Positions 14,080 to 22,375 of a stretch of 30,201 nucleotides of DNA are shown in pieces. The stretch is from NCBI GenBank assembly GCA_037139095.1, contig JBAXHD010000033.1, positions 1 through 30,201 on the forward strand. The letters run 5' to 3'. Source of the stretch: WLMZ01 sp037139095 (GTDB lineage: Bacteria > Actinomycetota > Acidimicrobiia > Acidimicrobiales > Ilumatobacteraceae). The notes beneath the pieces are model-generated. The model searched no databases, was not told the origin of the DNA, and saw only the letters and a program-made list of their open reading frames with translations. The translations under genes and the position numbers were made by a program. The stretch's first letter is position 1, and every line of letters starts with the position of its first letter.

Positions 14080-16632
14080 CTACCACGGACACCGGGCGCG
14101 GTTGCCCGCCAAAATCTCGCTGGCCCAAACGGCCACCGCTGTGCGATCGATCTTGGTGTTATGCCGAATGTCTACCGGCAAGGTGTGCACGGTGATTACG
14201 GCAGCAACTGCATGCGGCGACGCAGCACGAACCCGCTCGACCAACACATCGTCGGCAAGTCCTACGGGGCGCTGCGCATCTTGCACCACAACCACAAGTT
14301 GCTGACACCCCACGGGCCCAACCCCAACCGCGGCAACCTTTGCAACTCCGTCGAGTGCTTCGACTGCCACCTCGACAGGTACGGGGGTAATCGGATTGCC
14401 ATCGGCGTAAATGACATGAACGCTTCGGCCTTCGATCCACAACCGACCCTGAGGATCGATATGGCCAACGTCTCCCGAGCGATGCCACACGCGGCCATCG
14501 CTGGTTCGCGGACGAGCTTCGTGCTCGGTGCGCCACAGTTTGTTGTAGCCGTCTGAGACCCACGGGGCGCGCACCACCACTTCGCCAGTAGTGCCCACCG
14601 GAAGCGACTCGAGTGCTCGGTCAGCATCGAGTCCAAGCGCCGCGATCAACACCGAAACTCCGGGCACTGGCTGACCCACGCACACACCGTTGCCCGCACC
14701 AGCTTCATCGATTTCGTTGAGATCGATGTCGGCAACGGGCAAGCATTCGGTCATGCCGTACGGCGTGTGCAACTCGGCATTCGGACACAGTGCCGCAGTG
14801 GCACGCAGCGTTGCAATGGGAACGGGTGCCCCAGCCGAAAGCACCAAGCGCAGTTTCGAGAAGACCGTGTGCCGACCATTTGCCGTGGTATTCACATTGA
14901 GCAGCGCAGCGGGCGATGCAAAGACAATGGTCGCTTCAACAGACGTAACAGCGGCGGCCAACGCATCGGCGGTCAAGGTGCCCGGGGCGGCAACATCGAC
15001 ATTGGGGATCGTTGAGGTAATGCCGAACGCTGGGCCATAGAGCGCGAACGGCGCAAAGGCGGCAACGAGACGGTCGCTCTGGGTGATGCCATACAACGCT
15101 GCCAATGCATCTCGTTGCGCAGCCATTTGCCCGTGGCGATAACGCACACCTTTGGCGGGACCCGTAGCGCCCGACGTGTACAGGATTGCCGCTGGATCAC
15201 CAGCCTTCGGGGCCGGCGGCAGCGGTGAACCCAAGGCCGCGAGTTTGACCAACGCTCTCACCGACAACAGCGCAGCCCCCGGAGCCCAGCGCATCGAGCG
15301 AGCCGCCGCCAGCGCCTGCGGCGCGCCAATCACCAACGAGACATCGGCAGCTCGCACTGCAGCACCGAGACCACGCAGACCCAGACCGCGATCGGCAATG
15401 ACCGTGACCGCACCGGCACGCCAACAGCCATAGGCCGTAGACAACAAGTCGACACCGGGTTGCACCATCACAGCAACGCGATCGCCAGGCTTCACGCCGC
15501 GCGCTGCCAAGGCACCAGCGACACCCATCACTCGATCGTGAAACTCTGCGAACGATGTGGTGCGGCCGCTGACACCATCGACAAACGCTGCAGAGGTATC
15601 GGTTCGCTTGGCCTCAATCGCGGCCCAGATCGGAGGTGTCTCAGCCGAACCAATTGGCTCTGCCAGCGCAGTGGGTGCCGCGTGAAGGACCCGTTCGCTC
15701 AACCACCCGTCGATCAATGCAGCCACATCGGTTTCTTCGACCACCAGATGTCCCATGCCAGGAAACCGATGCTTGTCGGCGTGCGGCACACGAACGGCCA
15801 GATCGAGCGCGAAGTCGTCGTTAAACACTGGATCACGAGCACCCCACGCCAGCAGTGTGGGCACCGCCAAGCTGCGCAGCTCTTGGGCCACCTGATCGAT
15901 GGCAGCGGCCGAAGGATGCGCAGGAGTAAACGGGACGTCGCCCACGAATTCGGAGATCGCGTAGCGGTCGGCAGCACGGCGATACGGAGCCCGATAGCCG
16001 TCTCGAGCAGCACGCGCAATGCGCTTGCCCGACAGCATCAGCGTGCCATCAACAAAGATGCGTGTGCGCCGACCAACGAAATCGGTGAACGGCCCAGCGG
16101 CAGCAAGCCGAATGAGCGCAGGAGCCCTACGGCCCGAAGGCACCGCGACTCCGGTGTTGCACAACACCACGCCAGCCAACCGACACGCATCGGTGCGAGC
16201 AGCGTCGTCGAGCGCCCAACCGAGCGAAATCGGACCGCCCCAATCGTGAGCAACCGTGACAACCGGACCACGCAGATCGAGGGCCGACAAGACATCGCCG
16301 AGATCGGTGACCCGCTGAGCGAACGGCCGCTGTTCGGTGCGCTGCGAATAACCCATTCCGAGCTGATCTACCGCAATCACTCGGTAGCGATCGCCGAGAC
16401 GCTCGAGCAGACTGCGCCAATAGAACGACCACGTGGGATTGCCGTGTACACAAACGATGGTGGCAATCGGAGCCTCGGGTGATCGCTCGAGCACATGCCA
16501 CGTATGCGTAGCCCCATCTCGTGATGGCACCTCAAGAATTCGCGACCACATCGGGTCGACGCCCCAACGGCGAAACTGCGCGGTTGTTGGACGCCGCGGT
16601 GCCGACTCAGAACGAGGGCTCCGACTCACCAT
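14080..16632 (-). CDS. oleBC: OleBC fusion: beta-lactone decarboxylase plus beta-lactone synthetase (850 aa)
   Basis: Two enzymes in one chain. Residues 1-315 are an alpha/beta hydrolase of the haloalkane-dehalogenase type: HGNPTWS (63-69), nucleophile Asp130 in AHDWGG, and His295 in PGMGHLVVEE. This is OleB, which decarboxylates a beta-lactone to a cis-olefin. Residues 335-850 are an adenylate-forming domain with ATP loop YTSGATGPAKG (485-495) and a later TPYGMTE motif. This is OleC, which closes the 2-alkyl-3-hydroxy acid to the beta-lactone. OleBC fusions are known from actinobacteria such as Micrococcus. The ATG lies inside the end of oleA (7-nt overlap), so the genes are coupled. The flanking oleA and oleD make the assignment firm. 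The alkene product class is inferred. Confidence 0.93.
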   Translation of the reverse strand: MVSRSPRSESAPRRPTTAQFRRWGVDPMWSRILEVPSRDGATHTWHVLERSPEAPIATIVCVHGNPTWSFYWRSLLERLGDRYRVIAVDQLGMGYSQRTEQRPFAQRVTDLGDVLSALDLRGPVVTVAHDWGGPISLGWALDDAARTDACRLAGVVLCNTGVAVPSGRRAPALIRLAAAGPFTDFVGRRTRIFVDGTLMLSGKRIARAARDGYRAPYRRAADRYAISEFVGDVPFTPAHPSAAAIDQVAQELRSLAVPTLLAWGARDPVFNDDFALDLAVRVPHADKHRFPGMGHLVVEETDVAALIDGWLSERVLHAAPTALAEPIGSAETPPIWAAIEAKRTDTSAAFVDGVSGRTTSFAEFHDRVMGVAGALAARGVKPGDRVAVMVQPGVDLLSTAYGCWRAGAVTVIADRGLGLRGLGAAVRAADVSLVIGAPQALAAARSMRWAPGAALLSVRALVKLAALGSPLPPAPKAGDPAAILYTSGATGPAKGVRYRHGQMAAQRDALAALYGITQSDRLVAAFAPFALYGPAFGITSTIPNVDVAAPGTLTADALAAAVTSVEATIVFASPAALLNVNTTANGRHTVFSKLRLVLSAGAPVPIATLRATAALCPNAELHTPYGMTECLPVADIDLNEIDEAGAGNGVCVGQPVPGVSVLIAALGLDADRALESLPVGTTGEVVVRAPWVSDGYNKLWRTEHEARPRTSDGRVWHRSGDVGHIDPQGRLWIEGRSVHVIYADGNPITPVPVEVAVEALDGVAKVAAVGVGPVGCQQLVVVVQDAQRPVGLADDVLVERVRAASPHAVAAVITVHTLPVDIRHNTKIDRTAVAVWASEILAGNRARCPW

Positions 16633-17651
16633 ACGATTTCGGTGAAACTGGTGTTCAGGCCGGAGCCGATGCCCATGCAGAGCAACCGCTCGCCGGCGAC
16701 GAGCGATGGTGCCTCGCCAGCAAGGGTGATCGGAATCGCAGCAGGACCCACGTTGCCGTATTTCGGATAGGTCAGCGGCACGCGTGCTGGATCAACGCTG
16801 AGTTTCTCGCACAGCATTCGGGTGTGCACTGAGCTCACCTGATGCACGATGTAGCGATCCATGCCGTTGGCCCAATCATGGGTCTGACATGCCTCGTCCC
16901 AACAGGCAACACCAAGCTCGAGGCCGGCGTCGAGCAAGCGGCGAGTATCGGTGGTCATTCGTTCGAGATCGCCAACACACAGCTTGTTGTGTTGCGTGCC
17001 CGCACGCACGACGCCACCAACTACGCGATGCGCATCGGGGTGCGTGTTCATGTTGCCCATCAGCACCGCTGCAGCGCCTGAACCCAGCGTGAGCGAGGCG
17101 AACTCGTCAAACACGTCGACGGCGGTGGCATTTTCTTGCTGCAACCGCTTGATCGTTGCCAACTGAGTCTGGCGGCTGCCTTCGCCATCAACGATGAGGG
17201 CGTACTGAATCTGGCCCGCATCGATAGCCGTAGCGGCGAGATGCATTGCGCTCATAAAACCAAGGCACGCGTTTGCGAGATCGAAGTTGGTGCACGACGT
17301 TGGCAGACCGAGTTCGTAATGCACTGCGCATGCAACAGATGGTTCGAGATGGTGCTTCGACACCGAGGTACTGATCAACATGCCAATTTCGGCTGGATCA
17401 ATGCCCGATGCATCGATGGCGCGCCGACCCGCTAGGGCTGCGGCCTGATCGAAGGTGACGCCATCGGGCCACCAGCGCCGCTCTTTGATGCCAGCAAGTT
17501 CGGCCAGCAACCCTGCACGCAATCCGCAGCGATTGTAGGTAGCCGAGAGTTGCTCATCGATCCAGTCGGAGGTGATGACCTCGGGGGCCTCGACCGCCTC
17601 GACCGTAAGCACCCCTGCGTGTTGATGGCTATAACTCGCATTCCCGCTCAA
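16626..17651 (-). CDS. oleA: OleA, thiolase-family acyl-CoA condensing enzyme (341 aa)
   Basis: OleA joins two fatty acyl-CoAs head to head into a beta-keto acid. It is a KAS III-like thiolase-fold protein with catalytic Cys129 in ANACLGF, His270 in IVHQVS and Asn300 in KYGNVGPAA. Glu103 in HLEPSVAC corresponds to the Glu that acts as general base in Xanthomonas OleA. GIGSGLN (327-333) closes the fold. The start is taken as TTG at 17651: a GGAG ribosome site lies about 8 nt upstream and no ATG is available in frame. A TTATAT -10-like box is at 17676-17681. First gene of the ole operon, overlapping oleBC by 7 nt. FabH was considered, but the OleBC and OleD neighbours and LEPS motif decide. Confidence 0.92.
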   Translation of the reverse strand: MSGNASYSHQHAGVLTVEAVEAPEVITSDWIDEQLSATYNRCGLRAGLLAELAGIKERRWWPDGVTFDQAAALAGRRAIDASGIDPAEIGMLISTSVSKHHLEPSVACAVHYELGLPTSCTNFDLANACLGFMSAMHLAATAIDAGQIQYALIVDGEGSRQTQLATIKRLQQENATAVDVFDEFASLTLGSGAAAVLMGNMNTHPDAHRVVGGVVRAGTQHNKLCVGDLERMTTDTRRLLDAGLELGVACWDEACQTHDWANGMDRYIVHQVSSVHTRMLCEKLSVDPARVPLTYPKYGNVGPAAIPITLAGEAPSLVAGERLLCMGIGSGLNTSFTEIVW

Positions 17652-17675
17652 CGTGGGTGCTCCGATCTAAAAAAC

Positions 17676-17681
17676 ATATAA
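17676..17681 (-). promoter_or_regulatory. -10-like box of the ole operon
   Basis: TTATAT on the minus strand, 24 nt before the TTG of oleA and upstream of its GGAG ribosome site. No matching -35 is obvious. Confidence 0.35.
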
Positions 17682-17751
17682 CACCAGCATGGTGCGTCGG
17701 GAGCAAATTCACGCGTTCCGAACAACTTCGGCGCCCAACGTCACAACGTCG

Positions 17752-17757
17752 TAGCCT
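17752..17757 (+). promoter_or_regulatory. -10 box before the DDAH relic
   Basis: TAGCCT ends 6 nt before the ATG at 17764, again a leaderless arrangement. It may now drive the enoyl-CoA hydratase and LLM genes behind the relic. Confidence 0.4.
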
Positions 17758-17763
17758 TGCTGA

Positions 17764-17901
17764 ATGGCATCTATGAAGGCGCTAGTTCGTCGTCCCGCTC
17801 CAAGACTAACCGAGGGCATCTGCACTGATATAGACCGCGTGCCAGTCGACTATGCAAAAGCACTCGGCCTGTCGGTTCGAGTGCGTGGATTGCACAGCTG
17901 A
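17764..17901 (+). pseudogene. N-terminal relic of a dimethylarginine dimethylaminohydrolase gene (45 codons)
   Basis: The frame from ATG 17764 (or ATG 17773) encodes ALVRRPAPRLTEGI followed by a T-DIDRVPVDYAKAL stretch, which is how actinobacterial dimethylarginine/citrulline-type amidinohydrolases begin. Similarity stops after about residue 34. A few unrelated residues follow, then a TGA whose last base is the first base of the ATG of the enoyl-CoA hydratase gene. The rest of the roughly 260-residue enzyme, including its catalytic Cys/His region, is missing. The likely history is a deletion joining the promoter and start of a DDAH gene to the downstream gene. It may still be translated as a leader peptide coupled to the hydratase. 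The family match is from memory of the N-terminal motif. Confidence 0.65.
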
Positions 17902-18737
17902 TGAGCACCGTCCTGATCGACATCGTCGACGGCATCGCCACCGTCACCCTCAATCGTCCCGATGCCCGCAACGCGCTCAACCCCGAGTTGGCTGCAGCGT
18001 TTCCCGCCGCCATCACACACTGCGACAACGACGACAACGTGCACGCAATCATCCTCACCGGAGCAGATCCGGCGTTTTGCGCTGGTTTCGATCTGCGCGA
18101 ACTCTCCACACGCGAGCGCGGCAGCGAACCCAATCCCCCACCGCCATATCGAGCTGCCATTCCACCGCATCGAAAGCCGGTTATCGGCGCCATCAACGGC
18201 GCTGCAGTCACAGGCGGATTCGAGATCGCGCTCGCTTGCGATTTCCTCATCGCCTCCGATCGCGCCCGCTTCGCCGATACCCATGCCCGCGTGGGCTTGC
18301 TTCCCGGTTGGGGTCTCACGGTCATGTTGCCCGAGGCCATCGGCATACGGCGCGCCAAGCAACTCAGCCTGTCCGGCGCATTTCTCGATGCCGAAACGGC
18401 CCTCGAGTGGGGGCTTGTCAACGAGGTTGTGCCACACCAACATCTGCTGCGTCGAGCCCACGAGATCGCGGCGCTCATCGCTGCCAATCCCGCACATTCG
18501 GTGCAGGCAGTCATGGCGCTTTACGACGAAGTCGCCGAGCTTGCCCCTCCCGAGGCGTGGACCCTTGAGAACGAACGCGCCCGGCGCTGGATCGCCAACC
18601 GGTTCGACAAGGCCAACCTGGCCGAGCGCCGCGAAGGCATCGTCGAGACCGGCCGCCGCCTCGCGTCGGCCGACCCTTCGACCGAACCAGTCAGCGAGCC
18701 CGACGGTCCGTACAGCGCCAGCGATCAGGACCACTAG
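17901..18737 (+). CDS. Enoyl-CoA hydratase/isomerase family protein (278 aa)
   Basis: A crotonase-fold protein acting on acyl-CoA thioesters. The oxyanion-hole strand is CAGFDL (60-65); the second oxyanion region is NGAAVTGGFEIALACD (99-114), keeping Glu108, the equivalent of Glu144 of rat hydratase. The position of the second catalytic Glu (Glu164 in rat) is His128 in FADTHARVGLLPGWG, so ordinary syn-hydration is doubtful. The protein may be an isomerase, a hydrolase or a specialised hydratase. It starts in a TGATG overlap with the DDAH relic and ends 2 nt before the LLM gene, so the two surely share a transcript. The C-terminal tail after residue 260 is polar and probably disordered. Confidence 0.92.
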   Translation: MSTVLIDIVDGIATVTLNRPDARNALNPELAAAFPAAITHCDNDDNVHAIILTGADPAFCAGFDLRELSTRERGSEPNPPPPYRAAIPPHRKPVIGAINGAAVTGGFEIALACDFLIASDRARFADTHARVGLLPGWGLTVMLPEAIGIRRAKQLSLSGAFLDAETALEWGLVNEVVPHQHLLRRAHEIAALIAANPAHSVQAVMALYDEVAELAPPEAWTLENERARRWIANRFDKANLAERREGIVETGRRLASADPSTEPVSEPDGPYSASDQDH

Positions 18738-18739
18738 TC

Positions 18740-19777
18740 ATGCGGGTGTATGCGGGCATGTCCGACCGCGTGTCGCTACGCGACACCATCGCTTACGCGC
18801 AACGTGTCGAGGCCCTTGGCTACGACGGTTTACACGTTCCCGAAACGGTGCACGATGGCCTCGCCGTGTCGTTGCTGGCGCTCGAGCACACCACTCACCT
18901 CACCGTGCGCACCAGCGTTGTGTTGGCGTTCCCGCGCAGCCCGATGCTCACGGCTTGTGCTGCTTGGGACCTCGCCGCCTTCTCAGGCGGACGCTTTCAA
19001 CTTGGCCTCGGAACCCAGATCAAGCAGAACATCGAAGGGCGTTACTCGGTGCCGTGGACCGAGCCGGTCACGCGTATGCGCGACTATCTCGAGTCGCTGC
19101 GAGCCATCTGGCAAACCTTTCAACACAACACGCCGCTCAACTACACAAGCACCAACTACACGTTCAATCGGTTGCAGCCGTTCTTCAATCCAGGACCACT
19201 CGATGTCACGCTGCCCACGCTGTGGCTCGGCGGCGTCAACGATCGCATGCTTCGCTTGGCTGGTTCGCATGCCGACGGCATCGTCACGCATCCAACGAAC
19301 TCGAATCCGCGGTATCTACGCGAGATCTGCCTGCCTGCCCTTGCGCAAGGAGCCGCCAGCACCGGCCGCGTGCCCACCAGCATCGAACTCGTTAGCGGCA
19401 GCCAATACATCACCGGCCCAACGGTTGCCGACGTACAACGCAACCGCGAACACCATCGCCGCTTACTCGCCTTTTTGTACTCCACCCCGGCATACCGGCG
19501 CACGCTCACGCTGCATGGCTGGGAAGACCTTGGCGAGCGCCTGCAGACCATCACTCGCACACAGCAGTGGGACACACTGCACGAACACGTCACCGACGAA
19601 GTGCTCGATGCGTTGGTTCCTCAAGGCACATGGGATCAACTCCCCGACGTGATCTCGCAGTGGTTCGCGAATCTGGCCGACGGGGTGATCTTGCCGCTGC
19701 CCGAAGACCCAGCCAACGATGCTCGCTTTGCTGAAGTGATTGCGGCAGTGCGAGCCGTGCCAACCGCACGGAGCTGA
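18740..19777 (+). CDS. LLM-class F420-dependent oxidoreductase (345 aa)
   Basis: A TIM-barrel luciferase-like oxidoreductase of the kind that uses coenzyme F420 in actinobacteria. Features are the opening beta strand and LGYDGLHVPE near 27-36, AFPRSPM near 63-69, the GGRFQLGLGTQIKQN segment near 83-97, and a later LPTLWLGGVNDRMLRLAG. These match the TIGR03617-like group of F420 enzymes. Flavin use cannot be excluded from sequence. It begins 2 nt after the hydratase stop, so it is coupled to that gene. A paralogue of the same length sits at 25631-26668, also next to an enoyl-CoA hydratase gene. It is convergent with the fumarylacetoacetase-like gene, with 5 nt between stops. The substrate is unknown. 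Confidence 0.9.
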   Translation: MRVYAGMSDRVSLRDTIAYAQRVEALGYDGLHVPETVHDGLAVSLLALEHTTHLTVRTSVVLAFPRSPMLTACAAWDLAAFSGGRFQLGLGTQIKQNIEGRYSVPWTEPVTRMRDYLESLRAIWQTFQHNTPLNYTSTNYTFNRLQPFFNPGPLDVTLPTLWLGGVNDRMLRLAGSHADGIVTHPTNSNPRYLREICLPALAQGAASTGRVPTSIELVSGSQYITGPTVADVQRNREHHRRLLAFLYSTPAYRRTLTLHGWEDLGERLQTITRTQQWDTLHEHVTDEVLDALVPQGTWDQLPDVISQWFANLADGVILPLPEDPANDARFAEVIAAVRAVPTARS

Positions 19778-19782
19778 CAGCG

Positions 19783-20625
19783 TTAGGCCACGCAGTGGGT
19801 AATCAACGTGCCGATGCCTTCGATGGTCGACTCGATGACATCGCCCGGCTTCAAGAACTTGCCGGTTGCTGAGCCCACGCCGGCTGGCGTTCCCGTGAAG
19901 ATGATGTCGCCCGGGGCCAAGGTGATCAGTGCCGAGAGGTATTCGATGAGCACCGGCACATCGAAGATCAGGCTGGTGGTGCGGTCGTCCTGGCGGCGCT
20001 CGCCGCTGATATCGCACACCATTGCGAGGTCGTCGGGATTCGCGAACAGATCAGTAGAGACAACGACTGGCCCAATTGGACCATAGCCATCGCGTGACTT
20101 GGCGAGATCGAAGTGAGGCGGCTTTGCAGCGAACTGCAGCATGCGATCAGAGATGTCTTGGCCAATGGTGAGTCCGGACACGTGAGCCCATGCATCGGCA
20201 GCCGCGATATTGCGTCCACCCGCACCGATCACCACAACCAGTTCGACTTCATAATCTGCAGTGGTGCTCTGCAATTCGACGGTTGCGTCGGGGCCCACGA
20301 TGCAGCTGGGGAACTTGGTGAACACCAACGGAACGGAAGGTACTTCCATACCCGATTCAGCAACATGAGTGCGGTAGTTCAGACCAACGGCAAAGCAGTT
20401 GCGTGGTGCGGGCACCGGAGCAAGAAGTTGTGCAGAAGCGAGATCGCCATCGGCCGTTGCATGGGCAAGACCAGCAGCGGCAGCATGCAACGCAGCAGGG
20501 TCGGCCAAGGCCTGCATCGGGTCGGCCGAGACGACACCACCGGTGAGCTTGTGTAGATCGAACCACTTGCTGTTGTCGTCAACTAACGCGCTGCGTCCGG
20601 CAACGTTGGCGAATCGAAATGACAT
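19783..20625 (-). CDS. Fumarylacetoacetate hydrolase-family protein (280 aa)
   Basis: A divalent-metal enzyme that cleaves C-C bonds in diketo acids or decarboxylates/hydrates related compounds. Metal ligands are visible as Glu126 and Glu128 (DYEVELVVVIG) and Asp157 (GQDISDR); Lys176 in KSRDGYGPIGP is the conserved active-site Lys. GLNYRTHVAES (81-91) carries the His of the lid. The C-terminal GDIIFTGTPAGVG is the family hallmark. The ATG at 20625 has AGGAG about 6 nt upstream. It is the last of four co-oriented genes. The family covers many meta-cleavage and aromatic-degradation steps, and nothing here picks one. Confidence 0.93.
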   Translation of the reverse strand: MSFRFANVAGRSALVDDNSKWFDLHKLTGGVVSADPMQALADPAALHAAAAGLAHATADGDLASAQLLAPVPAPRNCFAVGLNYRTHVAESGMEVPSVPLVFTKFPSCIVGPDATVELQSTTADYEVELVVVIGAGGRNIAAADAWAHVSGLTIGQDISDRMLQFAAKPPHFDLAKSRDGYGPIGPVVVSTDLFANPDDLAMVCDISGERRQDDRTTSLIFDVPVLIEYLSALITLAPGDIIFTGTPAGVGSATGKFLKPGDVIESTIEGIGTLITHCVA

Positions 20626-20651
20626 CGTGACTCCTGAGAATGAATGGCTCG

Positions 20652-21716
20652 TTAGAGCGAGCAGATGTAGCCGACCCGAGGATTCGAGCGACCATCAAGG
20701 AGTTCGCGATACACGCTGTCCACTGCTTGATGGCCAACTACGTACTGAAACTCCACCCACTTACTAGCCCAAGCGCAGAAGCGTTCCCAAGACGCAGACA
20801 CCCGCTGATCAAGCTCGGCGCTGCCCCACTCGGTAGCTCGCTTCGCAATCTGGGTTGGAGCAAAGAAGAACGTGCGCTCGGGACCAGTCAATGATGCCAA
20901 CTGCGGCGACGCCTTATCCCAGTGGGTATTGCCCACAATCATGCTGTGTTTCAAATCGTCGCCGTAGTGATTGTGCACGGCTGTGGTCACGCTGTGATCG
21001 CCAGCGATGTCTACGTATACGGCGGGAACGGTGGGTAGTGCATCCAAGTTGTCGTATGTGATCACACTGGAATAACACCCAAGGCTCTCGACGAATTCGC
21101 GATTGCCGAGCGATGTCAGACCAATAACCTTCTCGCCGCGAGCATGCAACAGATGGGCTGCGATCACCGCTGTCTTGCTCGAGGGACTCGATATCACCAC
21201 CGCTTCGGCACCAAAGCCGTTCGCATCCGCAAGGACATCGTCGATCAAATACGACGTGAAGAACAGCGGCCACAGCAGCATGTGGTGCTCCTCGCGGCCA
21301 GGCAGGTGCAACGAGTTTTCCGAAACAATCGCGTAGCGGTTGTACGTGCTGGCCATCGGTTGGCGATGCCGCGCGAGATCGGTCAAACCATGGTCATCGA
21401 CATGGCCGGGAGCAACAACGAAAAGGGTAGACATCGGCATGAATCCATAGACACGAGTGCCGGGACGTACGTCGGCACTGCGTGACTCGGCTACCGAGGC
21501 GAAACCCCAGACCGGTATACGACCCCAGCCTTCGTCGGCAGCAGGAAAGAAGTTCCAGTACTGCATGGCATCGCCAAGCGCTGCGTAGGTGATGTTGTTT
21601 GAGGTGAGCGCGAACGAGTCGACCACAAGGCGTATTTCGCCGTCGTCAAGCGGAACAGAGCCAACTGGATTCATACGCGTTCGGCGCAGATCGTGCCTAT
21701 CTACTTCGAAATTCAC
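20652..21716 (-). CDS. DUF2855 family protein, MDR-like (354 aa)
   Basis: The protein matches the DUF2855 pattern: LTSNNITYAALGDAMQYWNFFPA near residue 37, then GRIPVWGFASV. The layout is that of a medium-chain reductase without zinc ligands. A probable Rossmann segment is EAVVISSPSSKTAVIAAHLL near residue 170, where the usual Gly motif is replaced by a Ser-rich one. No function is established; homologues have been linked by others only loosely to quinone-oxidoreductase-like activity. The start is GTG at 21716 with a GGGGGA ribosome site about 6 nt upstream. It lies between the nitrobindin-like and fumarylacetoacetase-like genes, with gaps of 36 and 26 nt, so operon membership is likely. Confidence 0.82.
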   Translation of the reverse strand: MNFEVDRHDLRRTRMNPVGSVPLDDGEIRLVVDSFALTSNNITYAALGDAMQYWNFFPAADEGWGRIPVWGFASVAESRSADVRPGTRVYGFMPMSTLFVVAPGHVDDHGLTDLARHRQPMASTYNRYAIVSENSLHLPGREEHHMLLWPLFFTSYLIDDVLADANGFGAEAVVISSPSSKTAVIAAHLLHARGEKVIGLTSLGNREFVESLGCYSSVITYDNLDALPTVPAVYVDIAGDHSVTTAVHNHYGDDLKHSMIVGNTHWDKASPQLASLTGPERTFFFAPTQIAKRATEWGSAELDQRVSASWERFCAWASKWVEFQYVVGHQAVDSVYRELLDGRSNPRVGYICSL

Positions 21717-21752
21717 GCAGTCCCCCAGACAGCTTGTGAGCGAGCGATGTAA

Positions 21753-22307
21753 CTAGTCAGTGCGATGAAGTGTGTTGAAGTCTCGATGCGCCAGGAGTTC
21801 GGGATACTCAGCCATCGCCAGCATTGTGGTCTCGTCATAACTCCATGTGTCGTTGTCGTTCAGGGTGATCGACACCACATAACTCACCGAACTGGCGCGC
21901 TCGGCCAAATACCGATTTTCGCCAATCGTGTAATTCACACCGCCAACTTCGGCGCGCATTTCAAACGACTTCGCGTCGGCCGTAGTTGAGCCTCCGGCCA
22001 GCACGGTGATGCCGCGTGGCACCGCAAAGCATCGCAGTACCTCGCCCGTGGCGGCATCCCAGAGCCAGTAGCCAACCTCGGTATGAAACGGATTCTCTTC
22101 GTTGTCGCGCCACATGGCTGTCTTGTAATCGAGGCCATACAAGGTCTGCGCGCCATTCTGAACCGGACCAAATGGCTTCATGGTGACCTTCTCGAAGTAC
22201 GGCGTCGTGTGCACCGCTCCCCGAGCGTGAGAATGCGACACGTCAACGCCGCCTTCGCCTTGCCATTCTCCTATTAAGCCCGCAAGGGGACCCCACTCAT
22301 TACTCAT
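21753..22307 (-). CDS. Nitrobindin-like heme-binding beta-barrel protein (184 aa)
   Basis: A small beta-barrel of the nitrobindin/THAP4 C-terminal type. The diagnostic GxWxGxG is GEWQGEG (13-19) in PLAGLIGEWQGEGG. The C-terminus LLAHRDFNTLHRTD provides His174, placed where the heme-ligand His is expected. Known members bind ferric heme and react with nitric oxide or peroxynitrite. The protein is cytosolic with no signal peptide. The frame extends to 22352, but the ATG at 22307 has AAGGAA 7 nt upstream and places the barrel at the N-terminus, as usual. It is preceded 68 nt upstream by the sulfatase-like gene and followed by DUF2855. Why it sits among catabolic genes is not clear. Confidence 0.82.
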   Translation of the reverse strand: MSNEWGPLAGLIGEWQGEGGVDVSHSHARGAVHTTPYFEKVTMKPFGPVQNGAQTLYGLDYKTAMWRDNEENPFHTEVGYWLWDAATGEVLRCFAVPRGITVLAGGSTTADAKSFEMRAEVGGVNYTIGENRYLAERASSVSYVVSITLNDNDTWSYDETTMLAMAEYPELLAHRDFNTLHRTD

Positions 22308-22375
22308 TAACTGATTCCTTGTCGTATCGCTTGAGACGTATAACAGCCACAACGATAAAGGAGCCAGCGGCAGTA

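Noticed and set aside
15460..16482. 340-codon open frame antisense to oleBC
   Set aside because: Shadow of the OleB and OleC domains; rich in Arg, Ser and His with no fold signature.
17718..17731. Inverted repeat CCGAA-CAAC-TTCGG between oleA and the DDAH relic
   Set aside because: Only 5-bp arms and no relation to a recognised promoter element; expected by chance in a 30-kb window.
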